NCBI RefSeq assembly: GCF_027943255.1 | Contig: NC_072895.1 | Location: 28,370,001-28,434,000, forward strand | Direction of reading: 5' to 3' | Source of the DNA: Anastrepha obliqua | Lineage: Eukaryota > Arthropoda > Insecta > Diptera > Tephritidae | Length of the DNA: 64,000 nucleotides | In this document: positions 45,665-56,529 of the stretch, in pieces | Layout of the letters: each line of letters starts with the position of its first letter | Numbering within the stretch: the stretch's first letter is position 1 | Notes under the pieces: model-generated | What the model was told of the DNA's origin: nothing | Databases searched by the model: none | What the model saw: the letters and a program-made list of their open reading frames with translations, nothing else | Position numbers and translations under genes: made by a program

Positions 45665-47306
45665 TATGCACCATATCCTAAAAGGCTGGCAAACAAATTA
45701 TCGATCAAAAACCAGATTTTCAAAAGGGAAGCTACGTGGATTTCAAAAGAAATCGAACAAGCCGTTTGCAACTTGCAAAACAGGCAGACAACTGCAAAAC
45801 AGGCAGACGTAAGATGGAATTTCATGAATGTGGACCAAAAGTTAAGCTGCGGAAAGTTAAAGATTTATTGAATAATTCTACAAAAGAGCTTGTCAGGACA
45901 AGCTCAATGTATGTAAATTTCAAGTAGAAGGCGAACGTTCAAAATCTACTGCTATTAGAAAAGTCATAAATAATTCTTCGAAATTAGTTAAATTAATGAT
46001 ATGTCCCACAGAATCCGTACAATCAGCCCAACCTCCGCAATTCACGCCTGAAGGGGCATTAGCTTTAATAAGTGATTTAAAGTTAACAAAACACCAATAG
46101 GAAGGTCTGCGGGAAAAAACCAAAATGAAAAATGTTAATCTTTATCCATCCTATAAATCGATTCAGCAAATAAAACAAGAGTGCTACCCTCCTATTTCGT
46201 CGGTAAAGATTGCAGAGAACCATTGCGAAATCGAACTTCAGGCTTTACTTGATTTTACGATACATCGCATATCAAAATCAGATCTTCATGTTTTTAGCTC
46301 TTTCAACGAAGACGAAAATAGTTTCCTGTGCTACAGGAAATGGGGTTGCGATGGAAGCCGCGGGCACTCGCGATATAAAACAGCTTTTACAGGAACCTCC
46401 AACGATAAGGATTCAAATATGTATACTGCTGACATCTAGCGTACCTTTAGAAATTTAGAGACAAACGGAGCATAATAATGTCTCAATATGGAAAAACCAG
46501 AGGTTTTCATCTACGAGTTATTGTCGTCCGATACGCCTTGCATTTGAAAATAAAACTTTGGAAAAAATCACTGAGGAGTTTCAGCGCATGGACTCACAAA
46601 TTAATGAACTTCGCAAAACAGCTGTTTTTATTGAAAAAAAAAATGTTAAGCATTTGTGAATGAAAACAATGGTAGATCGAAAAACCTGAAATGCTGTAAT
46701 GAAAAATCGTGCAAGTTCGAATTGTAACATTTGCGGAGGAACTCCGAAAAAAATGAACAACATTGAGCACTGTTTGCTAAAGAAAAACGATCTTACTTTC
46801 TATGCTTTAGGCCTGCATTCATATTGAGTATAAATTGGATATAAAAACTTGGCAAGCTAGAGGCGAATTAGCAAAGAAAAGTGTTGAAGAAAAAAAGAAG
46901 TCGCTGCAAAACAAATTAAGGTCAGAATTGGGTTTACTAGTAGATTTTCCAAAGCAAGGAGGCGGAAATACTAGTGATGAAGACACAGCTAGAACATTTT
47001 TCGACAATCAGAAGATATCAGTACAAATTCTTGGAATTGAACCTGAGCTAATAGAGCGGTTTGCTATTGTTTTGAATACTTTGCCATTGGTGAATTATGC
47101 GAGGATGTGCAAGGAGCAAGGCAGAAGGATTAAAAAAAAATAACCGTGAAGAATACTCGAGAAAAATATCTAGAATAGACACCAGTACAGACATTTTGCA
47201 CGCGCTACTAATTTCATCGGATCCAGTACTAAACAATTTTCGTTCACTTCCATATAAGAAGGAGAAATCTCTTCCCCCAGAAGTCATAGAGCTTCTGTCA
47301 AATTAA
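45665..47306 (+). pseudogene. RAG1-like / Transib-type transposase relic
   Basis: A chain of frames in one order looks like a Transib-type transposase related to the RAG1 core. In order: KFHECGPKVKLRKVKDLL-type (45810); after a frameshift at 45927 PPQFTPEGALALISDLKLTK (46034), ending with a stop at 46098; LYPSYKSIQQIKQECYPP (46140), ELQALLDFTIHRI; FLCYRKWGCDGSRGHSRYK with the first acidic residue at 46350-46352; YCRPIRLAFENKTLEKITEE (46525); MVDRKT with a stop at 46687-46689, then NCNICGGTPKKMNNIEHC (a zinc knuckle); TWQARGELAKKSVEEKK (46846) and LRSELGLLVDFPKQGGGNT; then EDVQGARQKD (near 47102) where the third acid (E in QEARNK) is Gly; and SRKISRIDTSTDILHALLIS. No terminal repeats found. 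The family assignment is from motif memory. Confidence 0.62.
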
Positions 47307-48656
47307 TAGATTTAGTAAATTTTCTTTATACTGAAATATATTGTCATATTTTTATTTTGCTTAAACGTAACATAAAAACGTTTATAATTTTTATTATATA
47401 ATTTACATATGTAAATAAAATGTTCCTTTTTACATAGAAAAATTTAGTTATAAACGTCTCAATAACATCACAATACTAACGGTTCTGTATGTGCGTTGGC
47501 CTAAATCCCGTACAAAAACGGCTTCGTTTGAAACCCGGTTCGCATATCTAAAAAAAAATGGACAACTTTTTTCAAATTCAGCTACTCAAACCCATATAGG
47601 AACAATCATTTGTTTTGATATTTCTTGATCTATGACCTTAAAATTAAAAAAAGTGCCGCTAAATTCCCAAACGGCCCCATCGTGCAGTGGTGGTAAAACG
47701 GCGCTAGTCGCGAATTACGAATACTTCAGCAGGAATACTCAACCGCTACAACAGATTCTAAAAAAGCTAAGTGCAAAACCAAAGGGCGTCGTATGTCAAT
47801 CATACAAGTGAAGGAGTGCTATGCACTGCAAGAGCGTGGAGTATTTGTGTCAACCTTTCTGACCAATGAAAAAGGCGGAAAGAATTGATAAGCGGCCTCG
47901 GTACTTTAGCGTAAGTGCACTAGCCTGCCATCGCTCAGGTTGTGGGTTTGAATCCCATGTAATGCACGGTCCTCGCACTTTTCCAAATTTACCTACTTTC
48001 CTTGTTTCTAAACAAAAAAAAAGATTCCTCCAATTCCATTCCTCAACCACAAAAACTTATCCTTTCCATCCTTACTCCCGCTCAATAGTCTGCGCATTTT
48101 TTGCATTGTGGTTGCTAAAACAAGCAAAAACAAAGAAAACCCACAGTAACACTTTGCCTCAGTGGCGCCAGCAAGAGGAAGCGAGCGACCGTGGTAATAG
48201 CCAGGCACACGAAATTTAGCGAAGTCCTCAACCATCTGTGCGATCCTTCTGCCAGAAAAATATGAGACACAGATGGCGCTCCAAGCAGTTAGAAGGCGTT
48301 GTTCCTAAGCAACGACAGTTGGGCATTCCCACTACTTAGGACTATTACGGGCAAACTAATCACCTACTCTGTCAGAAATCAAAAACAGATTAACGAAACC
48401 AATGCAAGACTGAGTATTGTCGAGGCCCTTTGCTCCCGAGAGGAGTGAACAGGGGGAAGAAAATTAAAAAACAAATGAATTCTATGACTTTTTATCACAT
48501 TTTAGCACATCTCTTTTGAAACTTTATGCAGTTTATGGTAGTAGTCCAGTGTAACGACCGAAAATTCGAAGTTTTTTCATGAATCTTTTTTAATAAGAAA
48601 ATAAAATGCGATCGGGGTAAAGTTTTTACATGTTTTTATTGGTGTTTTGAAGTATA
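47307..48656. other. Non-coding region with a SINE-like unit
   Basis: Contains no gene. AT-rich DNA to about 47480, then two tRNA-like stretches (see 47890-48225) and unassigned repeats. No terminal repeats. Confidence 0.4.
47890..48225 (+). mobile_element. Possible second tRNA-derived SINE
   Basis: A tRNA-like head has box A TAGCGTAAGTGC (47907-47918) and a good box B GGTTTGAATCC (47945-47955). It is followed by non-tRNA sequence with an A-run near 48014. It differs from the 19 kb and 25 kb family. No second copy or target duplication was found in the window, so this could be a tRNA pseudogene. Confidence 0.45.
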
Positions 48657-48658
48657 TA

Positions 48659-49834
48659 CCAGGTGTATAAGCTTAAATCCGCTGTTTTTTATATTAGTAA
48701 AAAAAAACCCATTTTTTTTATAGAAAGCAAAAAAATAATTTATTCAAAGTATTTGCCCTCGCTAGCTATACATTTTTCCCATCTCTCGGGCAATTTGTGT
48801 ATACCACGCCAAAAGAATTCTTCATCTTTCGAGGCGAACCACTCGTCAAGCCATTTCCGGACGTCTTCGTACGAATCGAAGTGCTGTTCGGCGAGCGCGT
48901 GACCCATCGATGAAAACAGATGATAGTCCGAAGGGGCCAGGTCTGGTGAATAAGCGGGATGAGGTACCACCTCCCAATTGATTGTCTCCAAGTAGTTTTG
49001 GACCATTCTTGACGTGTGCGATGGGGCGTTGTCGTGGAGGAAAATCAGCTTCTCATGTCTTTGTTCATAACGAGGCCTTTTTTCACGCAAAGCACGGCGC
49101 AATTTGATGAGTTGTTGGTGGTAGCGATGAGAATTAACAGTTTCACCAGGTTTCAACAGCTCATAGTAAACGACACCCTGCTGATCCCACCAAACGCACA
49201 GCATCGTCTTGCGTCCAAAGCGATTAGGTCTTGATGAAGAAGTTAATGGTTGGCCGGGATCGACCCATGATTTTTTTCGTTTAGGATTCTCAAAGTATAT
49301 CCACTTTTCATCGCTAGTCACCACAAGATGCAGGAACGACTTTCTTTTATGGAAATGGCTGGTTGAGTGACACCTAACTGCTCGGCAAGCATTTTTTGCG
49401 ATTGGGTATCGTCCTCATCCAAAAGAGCCTGCAATTCATGGTCCTCAACTTTTCTGGGCCGATTTTCACGCTTCTTGTCACTCAACTCAAAATGGCCGTC
49501 TTTGAACCGACGAAACCAGTCTCTGCAAGTTATTTCCGATAATGCACTGTCACCATAGGCCTCCACAAGCATTCGATGCGATTCGGCAGCCGATTTCTTC
49601 AAACTAAAGCAAAAAAGTAGAGCTTCCCGCATATGCTCTTTTTTTGGCACAAAATTAGACATGATTACGCAAGGAAAAAGGTGTGTTGCTGTATGAAATC
49701 ACTGATGATGTGCAGTGATTGATGTAAACAGGTGTCGAACCCATGCAAAAAAAAATATGGCATTTCTATGGTAACTTGATATGCTCACTAACGCCATCTA
49801 CGAGCAATCAGCGGATTTAAGCTTATACACCTGG
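48659..49834 (-). mobile_element. Mos1-like (mauritiana-type) mariner, internally deleted
   Basis: Identical inverted ends CCAGGTGTATAAGCTTAAAT (48659) and its complement (ending 49834), flanked by TA at 48657-48658 and 49835-49836. Mos1 itself begins with CCAGGTGTA. 1176 bp, about 110 bp shorter than Mos1. Confidence 0.92.
48740..49662 (-). pseudogene. Mos1-like transposase with internal deletion
   Basis: Two frames, closely similar to Mos1. N-terminus (49662-49318): MSNFVPKKEHMREALLFCFS, FRRFKDGHFELSD and LAEQLGVTQPAIS. The deletion lies right after this and removes the second DNA-binding helix and the WVPHEL linker (about 110 bp). It rejoins at SFLHLVVTSDEKW and shifts frame near 49320. 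The catalytic core is intact: TSDEKWIYFE, HDNAPSHTS, SPDLAPSDYHLF, giving DD34D, and the end is LPERWEKCIASEGKYFE. Catalysis is preserved but DNA binding is not. Confidence 0.9.
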
Positions 49835-49836
49835 TA

Positions 49837-50024
49837 AAAAGAAATGTTTAAAGCTAATTTTATATTAATTTGTTTAAAATTTTTGACGTCAAAGTGGAGT
49901 CCTTAAAAAAAAGATGAGTTGGTTCGGGGGAACACACAGCCTTCCGAAGACATCTGAAATAAAAATTTCAAAGAGATTATTACTCTGTCGACTTTATTTT
50001 AGGTTCCGAACCTAAAATATGCAT

Positions 50025-50055
<31 letters not shown>

Positions 50056-51684
50056 GGACTTGTGAAAAAAGTTCTCAAAATCTAATTTTTTTTTCTTCAT
50101 AAATTGTTTAAATTAAATAGTTTATTATTAAAAAATTAAATGTTTTAAATAGTCCGGGATCTAGATATGTGTGTCTAGAATAACGGGTTAAATTTTTAAC
50201 CAAATCGGTTGAATAGTTTTGAGCCAGCGATTCCCCGAAATTTCGAAAACATGGTTTTGAGAAAAATGCGCGCTCTCTTATTTTAGCTATAACTTTAAAA
50301 ATAATTAAAATTTTTTGTCTGAAGATGTTTCTTCCAAAAAATGTAAAAAAAATCGATTTTTTGAACCCGTCACACCGGGCTACTACCTTATATCGAAAAA
50401 AGTCTTTAAGGATAGACTGCCTTCAAAGTACAAAAACCCCAGTGCAAATTGGAGCATTCCGTGCGTGGTTATTAGCGAGCATAAACATAAGACTCTCACT
50501 GTTCGCATAAATCCGGAGCTGACTAACGCAGCAGAATTGACAGACAACTGCGCACATTTTCGGCTGCTCGTAGCTTCTTTTAGTCAAAGTTTTCATTGCG
50601 CTGGGTGACTCATTTACCTCAGTGCACAACAGAGGCGTATCCCAGCCTACGATAACCTGCAACCAGATGGTGATTCTATTCAACTCAGTCTGGATGTGGC
50701 CGTCTGGCGCTACTCACTGGAGCGGTAGCTCTAAGCCTCTGTACAGACAATAAATCAACAAAAGTTATTACTGTCAATTTCGACATAATAGAAGTATTTG
50801 CGCAGGTTATTTGTGCGAGTATCAACTGCATCGAAGGAAATTATACACCCACGCATTTGAAAATGAGCTGTTCGCCTTAATCAAGCACAACATAAATTCA
50901 ACAGTGGCTCAAGGCGAATAATTATAACAATAACGAAATGACGAAGAAAAATGATAATTTATTAAACTTTGAATATCGCCCGCTGAAAATGTAAGCTTCC
51001 GAATGGCCATAAATGTATTATTCACGAACTCATTTAGTTGATTTTGTACAGCCAGAAAAAGATTAATGCGCCAACACGAAAATACACATATTTCAAAAGG
51101 CGACTCACTCATCGACATATACGATTAAATACAATTACATTAATCTAAGCCGCTAATCTGTGCTTACAAAATACTCTAAAATGAACACGCAAATACTTAG
51201 GAGTAGATGAATATTTATTTTTGTTTTTATTTTTATTTTTTTATTTTTTTGGTTTGAATCTACTTGTAACACACATACTTATGCAGGTGCCTACAGATCG
51301 CTGACTGTTTTCAGAAAGCAAAATGATTGGCTAACAAAATCATTTTCTAAGGCATCTTGGCCAATCTGACAGCGAATAAATCAAAGCGACCGCATTGAAT
51401 GCAAGTATAGAAAAGTGCTTGTGTGTATGTGTGGAGCAGATGTTTACATGTGTGGGAATAAATGCACTTAAGTACATACATACATACCCAAGAATATATA
51501 TACATTTACGTTTAAGTGAATATATCCGATGATTATTAAGCTTAGTCGCCATTTTCGTGTTTCGAATTATTATTATAAAGGGTCATTCAAGTTTGACTGA
51601 TTTTTTTTCATTGACATTAAACACATATTTTGAGTGACATTGAACACATATTTGGTAATATCATTTGAGTTTTTATATTTATTT
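49837..51684. other. Mostly non-coding; one coding-like patch
   Basis: Includes a poly(A) run of about 28 bases around 50023-50050. The frame at 50315-50608 and a continuation to about 50725 (RIPAYDNLQPDGDSIQLSLD) look like protein with stops; the family is not recognised. The remainder is AT-rich, with short TACA repeats near 51473-51490 and a small partial duplication near 51610-51655. Confidence 0.4.
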
Positions 51685-51685
51685 A

Positions 51686-51997
51686 CTAGCTGTGCCCGGC
51701 GCGCGTTGCTACGCCAACAACTAAAATAAATTAAAGAAAAATAACCTTAAAGAAAAATCTGTACACAAATACTCAATTCATTCTAAACCATTTTTTTTAT
51801 GACAATCGGTTGAACGGGGCAGAAGTTGCTACTCCGCAGTGCCACCTGGTGACGAGTGGAATCAATGAGCATATTTTACAAACTTTCTCCGTGGAAAAAT
51901 ACGTATATATACAAATTTTTATAATAATCGGTCCAGTAGTTTTTGAGTTCATCGATGACCTACAGACAAACATTCATTTTTATATATATAATATAGA
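51686..51997 (-). mobile_element. Non-autonomous Helitron (312 bp)
   Basis: On the minus strand it starts TCTATATTATATATATAAAA at 51997, after a host A. It ends with a GC-rich hairpin and GGGCACAGCTAG at 51686, before a host T. Start and end types match the Helitron at 29572 but the interior does not code. Small TC-CTAG elements of this size are typical non-autonomous Helitrons. Confidence 0.85.
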
Positions 51998-51999
51998 TT

Positions 52000-52770
52000 A
52001 GGCGTGCAACAAAGTTCACGCTGTGTTTTTGATGAAAATACAACTTTATTCCGAAAAAATGGTTACAAGTGCATTTCTGAAAGTATTGCCCATCGCTGGC
52101 TACTACTTTTTCCCATTTTTTGTGGTAGATCTCGTATACCGTCGCGGTAAAACTGTTCATCTCTTGAGGCTATCCACGGATCAATGTGCCATCGATCGGA
52201 ACAGGCGATAATCGGACGGCGCAATATCTGGAGAATATGGCGGGTGGGGTAGGATTCCCCATTTCAGTGTTTCCAGGTAGGTTTTAACGGGCTTGGCAAC
52301 GTGAGGCCGAGCGTTGTTATGCTGTAGAATCACTTTTTCATGCCTCTCCGCGTATAGCGGCCGCTTCTCGCGCAGTGTTCGGCTCACTCGCATCAATTGA
52401 AGTCGATACGGAACCTCAGTGATGGTTTCGCTTGGTTCGCACTGTTGAAGTTTATAATAAATAACACCAACTGGGTCCCACCAAATACATAGCATAACCT
52501 TCGCAGCGTGAATATTCGGCCGAGGCGACGACGTAGAAGCATGACCGGGCAGTCCACATGACTTTCTTTTCTTTGGATTGCTGTAATGAATCATTTTTCA
52601 TCACCCATCACGATGCGATGAAGAAACCCCTTCCTTTTTTGTCGCTGGAGCAGTTGTTCACAGGCGAAAAAACGATGTTCAACATCCCTTGGTTTTTACT
52701 CATAAGGAACCCAAGTCCCCTGTTTCTGAATCATTTTCAAAGCATGCAAGCGCGGAGCAATTTAAGTTTT
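52000..52770 (-). pseudogene. Mariner relic A (5' truncated)
   Basis: Transposase from the linker (GTWVPYE then a stop, near 52710) through KRKGFLHRIVMGDEK (first Asp), MLCIWWDPVGVIYYK, QHNNARPHVA (second catalytic Asp changed to Asn) and SPDIAPSDYRLF. The C-terminal part continues to about 52050. Resembles the 35.7 kb mariner. Its DNA-binding half is absent and is replaced by relic B. Confidence 0.82.
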
Positions 52771-52774
52771 GGGA

Positions 52775-53690
52775 AAGGGAAAAGTCGCAGGGGGCTAAAT
52801 CTGGTGAATAAGGTGGTTGTTCAATGGTGTTTGTCGAGTTTTTGGTAAAAAAAGTGTTCACAATATGAGTGCGGTGCGTTATCCTGGTGCAAGATCCATG
52901 AGTCTTATTTCCACAAATTGGGCAGTTTCCTACGCACTTTCTCTCTCTCTTTTAAACGTCGCATAACTTCCAAATAATATTTTCTATTTACCGTAGAAGC
53001 GTTTCGAACGAGTTCCGAGTGCACCACACCATGATAACCAAAGAAAACGAGTAGGATGACTTTCACTTTTGACCGACTTTGACGTGGTTTTTTGGGTTTC
53101 GGCTCATGTGGATAGCGCCACTCAGTCGCCTGTCTACTGGTTTGCATGTCAAACTCATACACCCACGTCTCATTACCTGTTATGATGCGCTGGATAAACG
53201 TTGTGTCCGATTTCACTTGCTCAAGCATGTCTTCAGCTCCCTTCTTCCGATGAATTTTTCGAAAGAAATTCAACTCTCTTGGATCGAGTCGAGCAGCCAA
53301 GCGTCTCATGCCATGATGGTGTAAAATGTTGCGAATTGATTCGTGAGACACGCTAAGGTCACAAGTTACCTTCCTCAAGCTTAAATGATAGTTTTCCAGC
53401 ATCATTTTCTTGACTTTGTCGACGTTTTCATCCGTTGAAGACATTGATGCGCGACTGGATCGCGGTAAATATTCCACGCTTTCTCGGCTTTCTGCAAAAG
53501 CCTTTTACCGCTCGTGGACCCGTGTTTTTTATAAAGCACACTCGCCATTGCCAGTCTGTAACACTTTCAAAGATTCGGCGCATGAAATTCCGTTCAAGGC
53601 CCAAAATTTAAGACAAATTCTTTGTTCGATATTTTTATCCATGGGGAAAATAACAAAGCACACCTGCGTTTGACTGATATAATTAAGCGC
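52775..53690 (-). pseudogene. Mariner relic B (3' truncated)
   Basis: Starts near 53645 (IEQRICLKFCALNGISCAESL) with the helix-turn-helix, then DENVDKVKKMMLENYHLSL (53425), IITGNETWVYEFDM (first catalytic Asp changed to Asn), SRSKVKVILLVFFGYHGVVH and the DSWILHQDNAP region (52890). It is cut just after the second catalytic site, where relic A starts. A different subfamily from relic A. Confidence 0.8.
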
Positions 53691-54049
53691 CAAGAACAAG
53701 CTAATTAACAGATCCGGCTCAAACTCTGCGCCACTATGGAGGACAGTGCGTAACGCGCACTTTTTAAATGAACAATTCCCAATATTTTTTTGTCTTAATG
53801 TTTTCCCCGTAAAAAAGGATAATAATTGCGAAGACTTCTTTGTGAAACATTAAAGCTTATCCGCTCAAGTACGTCTGCCAAGTTGACGATGCCATCAGCA
53901 ACAGTGAAAGCCCTGCCCTTCTCTTCTCTAGAGAATAAAAATTAATTAGCTTTAGCCGAGAATTATGGAGTGAAACAGAAACCTCAAATCGTAGGAAATG
54001 TAATGTCTGCTTAGGAAATATTTTTTGCACACGCTCTCTCATATTAATC
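53691..54049. other. No recognised gene
   Basis: Short frames only; nothing supported. Confidence 0.4.
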
Positions 54050-54665
54050 GAAATTCGGTCGTAAGGTCTCCACATGATAAAGGCGTACACTAAGTGAGGG
54101 AGTTTTTCCGACTACCTCAGGCCCGGCATTAGATGCTCTGGTTAGTCTACCACCACTTGACGTTTTCATACAGTGAGAGGCTTTGAAGGCCATCTGCAGG
54201 CTGAAACACAATGGGAATTGGTACGGCCCTTGTCCGATATTGGAACACAGAGAAGGCATGAACGTCGATCCAACGATTCTCTCCTTGCCTCTTGACTCCA
54301 TGCCATCAAGAGTCGTACTTGACAAGAGATACAGTGTGGTGCTGCCAGAGGCTCAACTGTGATCAAACTCTGAAAATGAGCCCGGCAAACACTGTTCTCG
54401 CACAGCTCCGGCTCTGGAGTCTACCTGGAATCCAGCGGGACAAAACTGCACTTTGCCCTTGGAATGCATGCATTTGTGTTTCAAGCGGAGGTGTATGTTG
54501 TTCAAGAAGCGATGAACTTTGTTGTGAAAAACAGATGGAGAGGCAGATCTATATGTGCCTGCGGCGACAGCAAAGCTGCGTTAATGGCCTTAGACAGCCG
54601 CCAAATCACATTAGGGGTAGTCGAGTACTGTAAAGCTTCTGAGCATCCACCGATGGGGCAATTTT
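54050..54665 (+). pseudogene. LINE RNase H fragment
   Basis: Plus-strand pieces: FVFQAEVYVVQEAMNFVVKN, GRSICACGDSKAALMALDS and ITLGVVEYCKAS (54475-54640). Same family as the 19.4 kb RNase H (SRVVESCKSRLN). Truncated after CKAS. Confidence 0.75.
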
Positions 54666-54699
54666 TGAATCATCCACAAAGAACAATAAATTCGAAAAC

Positions 54700-55909
54700 T
54701 TAAAACATTTGCTTATGTCATTGGGTATGAACAAAATAAAAAAATTTTTAAGTTCGGTGTCTGTTTCTTTTTTTTTTAATTCAAAGCTACCGAAATTATA
54801 AGTAAACAAAAAAACACTTTATTACTAAACAAAAGAATGTTAAAAGAGGTCACTGTGAGAGGATTTTAGTGTTAATGAAAATTTGTAGGTTCTTATAAAA
54901 TTTGATATTTTGAAAGTGTAAATTTAATTTTTTCTCCTAGCATTAAAGCACTAAATTTATTGCGAAGAGCAAATGGTTGGCAATACTGCACAACTTGCCA
55001 AACATGACGTCACGCACCCTCTGATGGGCGCAATCTTGTTTCTATAATTCTTGGTTACACTCTCCACCGGCCAAAGGCATACATATCTACATGCAAGTAT
55101 GAATTTTTACATAAGAAAATAAATATGCATAAAATAGGTGTAGATTGCCTTTCATCGAATTTCAGTCTAAAGCAAAATTTATATTAAAGCCTTTTCATTT
55201 GACAAACTAACATTCAAATCAGCGACCGCTTGAAGTCAACGCCACCTATTCTTATCTAAATAAAAAAAATAAAAAAATAACGTTCCCTTCACATATGCTA
55301 ATGGTGTCGTTAGCTGACAGATTTCACTACTCAATGAATTAATTTTATTTTTTAATATTCCTTATTACTGTTTGATAATATTTATTTGAATCAGCTAAGT
55401 GACATTAATGATAAAATCTAAGCCTGAAGTCAGGGAAAAAATGAGCCAGGTAATAAATCAGAAATAAATACTTTTTATGAAATCATTAATTTAACTCGAG
55501 TAAATATGCATTCCATCAATGTAGATCAAGGAATTATTTTTGCAATTCAAATCGTACACTTAACAAGTGAAAAATTAATTATTGAAGAAATCACTTTGCT
55601 TTAATTAAAGCAGAAAAGCCAATAATGATGCATTAAGCAAATTTATATCGATAAGATAAGCAACTGTCGGCACTTTAAAAGCACGCTCAGATGTTATTGA
55701 AAGCGATATCACGGAACTGCGTAGATCTTCTGGACTCTCCGATATCGGCAAGTGATTTAGAATTCAGTAATATTTTAATTAGCGATTCCTTCAAGTAGAC
55801 AACGACCCCAATTAGAATCAATAAGTTTCAACGAGTTTGGGCGAGACCGAGCTTAGTGTCATAGGCTTACTCATAGCCACTAAAGCATATCCATACAATA
55901 CAAGGTGAA
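54700..55909. other. No recognised gene
   Basis: AT-rich DNA with stop codons in all frames. No element ends recognised. Confidence 0.4.
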
Positions 55910-56220
55910 GTCCAAAATAAACGAGACTGGCGTCATAAAAATGTTTTTGATGGCGCCATCTTTTTAATGAGTTACTACGTTGGAAGTCGCATCCCTAACT
56001 GACTTCCAGTGAAAGTTTGGTGACATTCGGTTCAGTGGAAGCAAAGTTATTGCGTCTAAAATGTCAGTATGATTGTACCATCGGTACAAAAATGAGTTTC
56101 GAACGAAGAGCTAATATAAAATTTTGTTTTAAAACCGGCAAAAGGTTTACCGAAAGTTGAAAAAAGTTGATGGCCATGATTGTCTGTTTCGTGCCAGAGT
56201 TCATGATTCAGTTCAAATTA
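55910..56220 (+). pseudogene. Mariner N-terminal fragment
   Basis: Broken frames around 56060-56210 read MSFERRANIKFCFKTGKRF then KKVDGHDCLFRARVHD. This is the start of a mariner transposase helix-turn-helix. Nothing follows it because the R1-type LINE begins at about 56221. Confidence 0.65.
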
Positions 56221-56529
56221 AATTGTAAAAAGCACCGGGCATTGATGGAATCCCTAACCGCGTGCTGAAAAAAGCACTGCAAATGAGACCAGAAGTTTTT
56301 CGAATCATGTACACAACATGCATTAAAAGCGAAGTCTTTCCTGTGAAATGGAAACAACAGCGACTAGTCCTACTGCCGAAGCCTGGAAAACCTCCAGAAG
56401 ATCCTTCATCATACAGGCCGCTCTGTATGCTGGACACCGCTGGCAAAGTGCTAGAAGCAATAATCTGTAACCGACTAGAGCAGTACACAGAAGAACATAC
56501 AGGTCTGTCAGCTCGCCAATACGGTTTAA
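56221..56529 (+). pseudogene. R1-type LINE, 5' half of split RT
   Basis: Reads KAPGIDGIPNRVLKKALQMR, FPVKWKQQRLVLLPKPGKPP, SSYRPLCMLDTAGKVLEAII and TGLSARQYG, the RT fingers and motif 1-2 region. It stops at the TTAA of the piggyBac element and resumes as FRKHRSAVDAI at 59005. Confidence 0.88.

Noticed and set aside
47497..47560. tRNA-like sequence with GGTTCGCAT
   Set aside because: No acceptable box A at the right distance.
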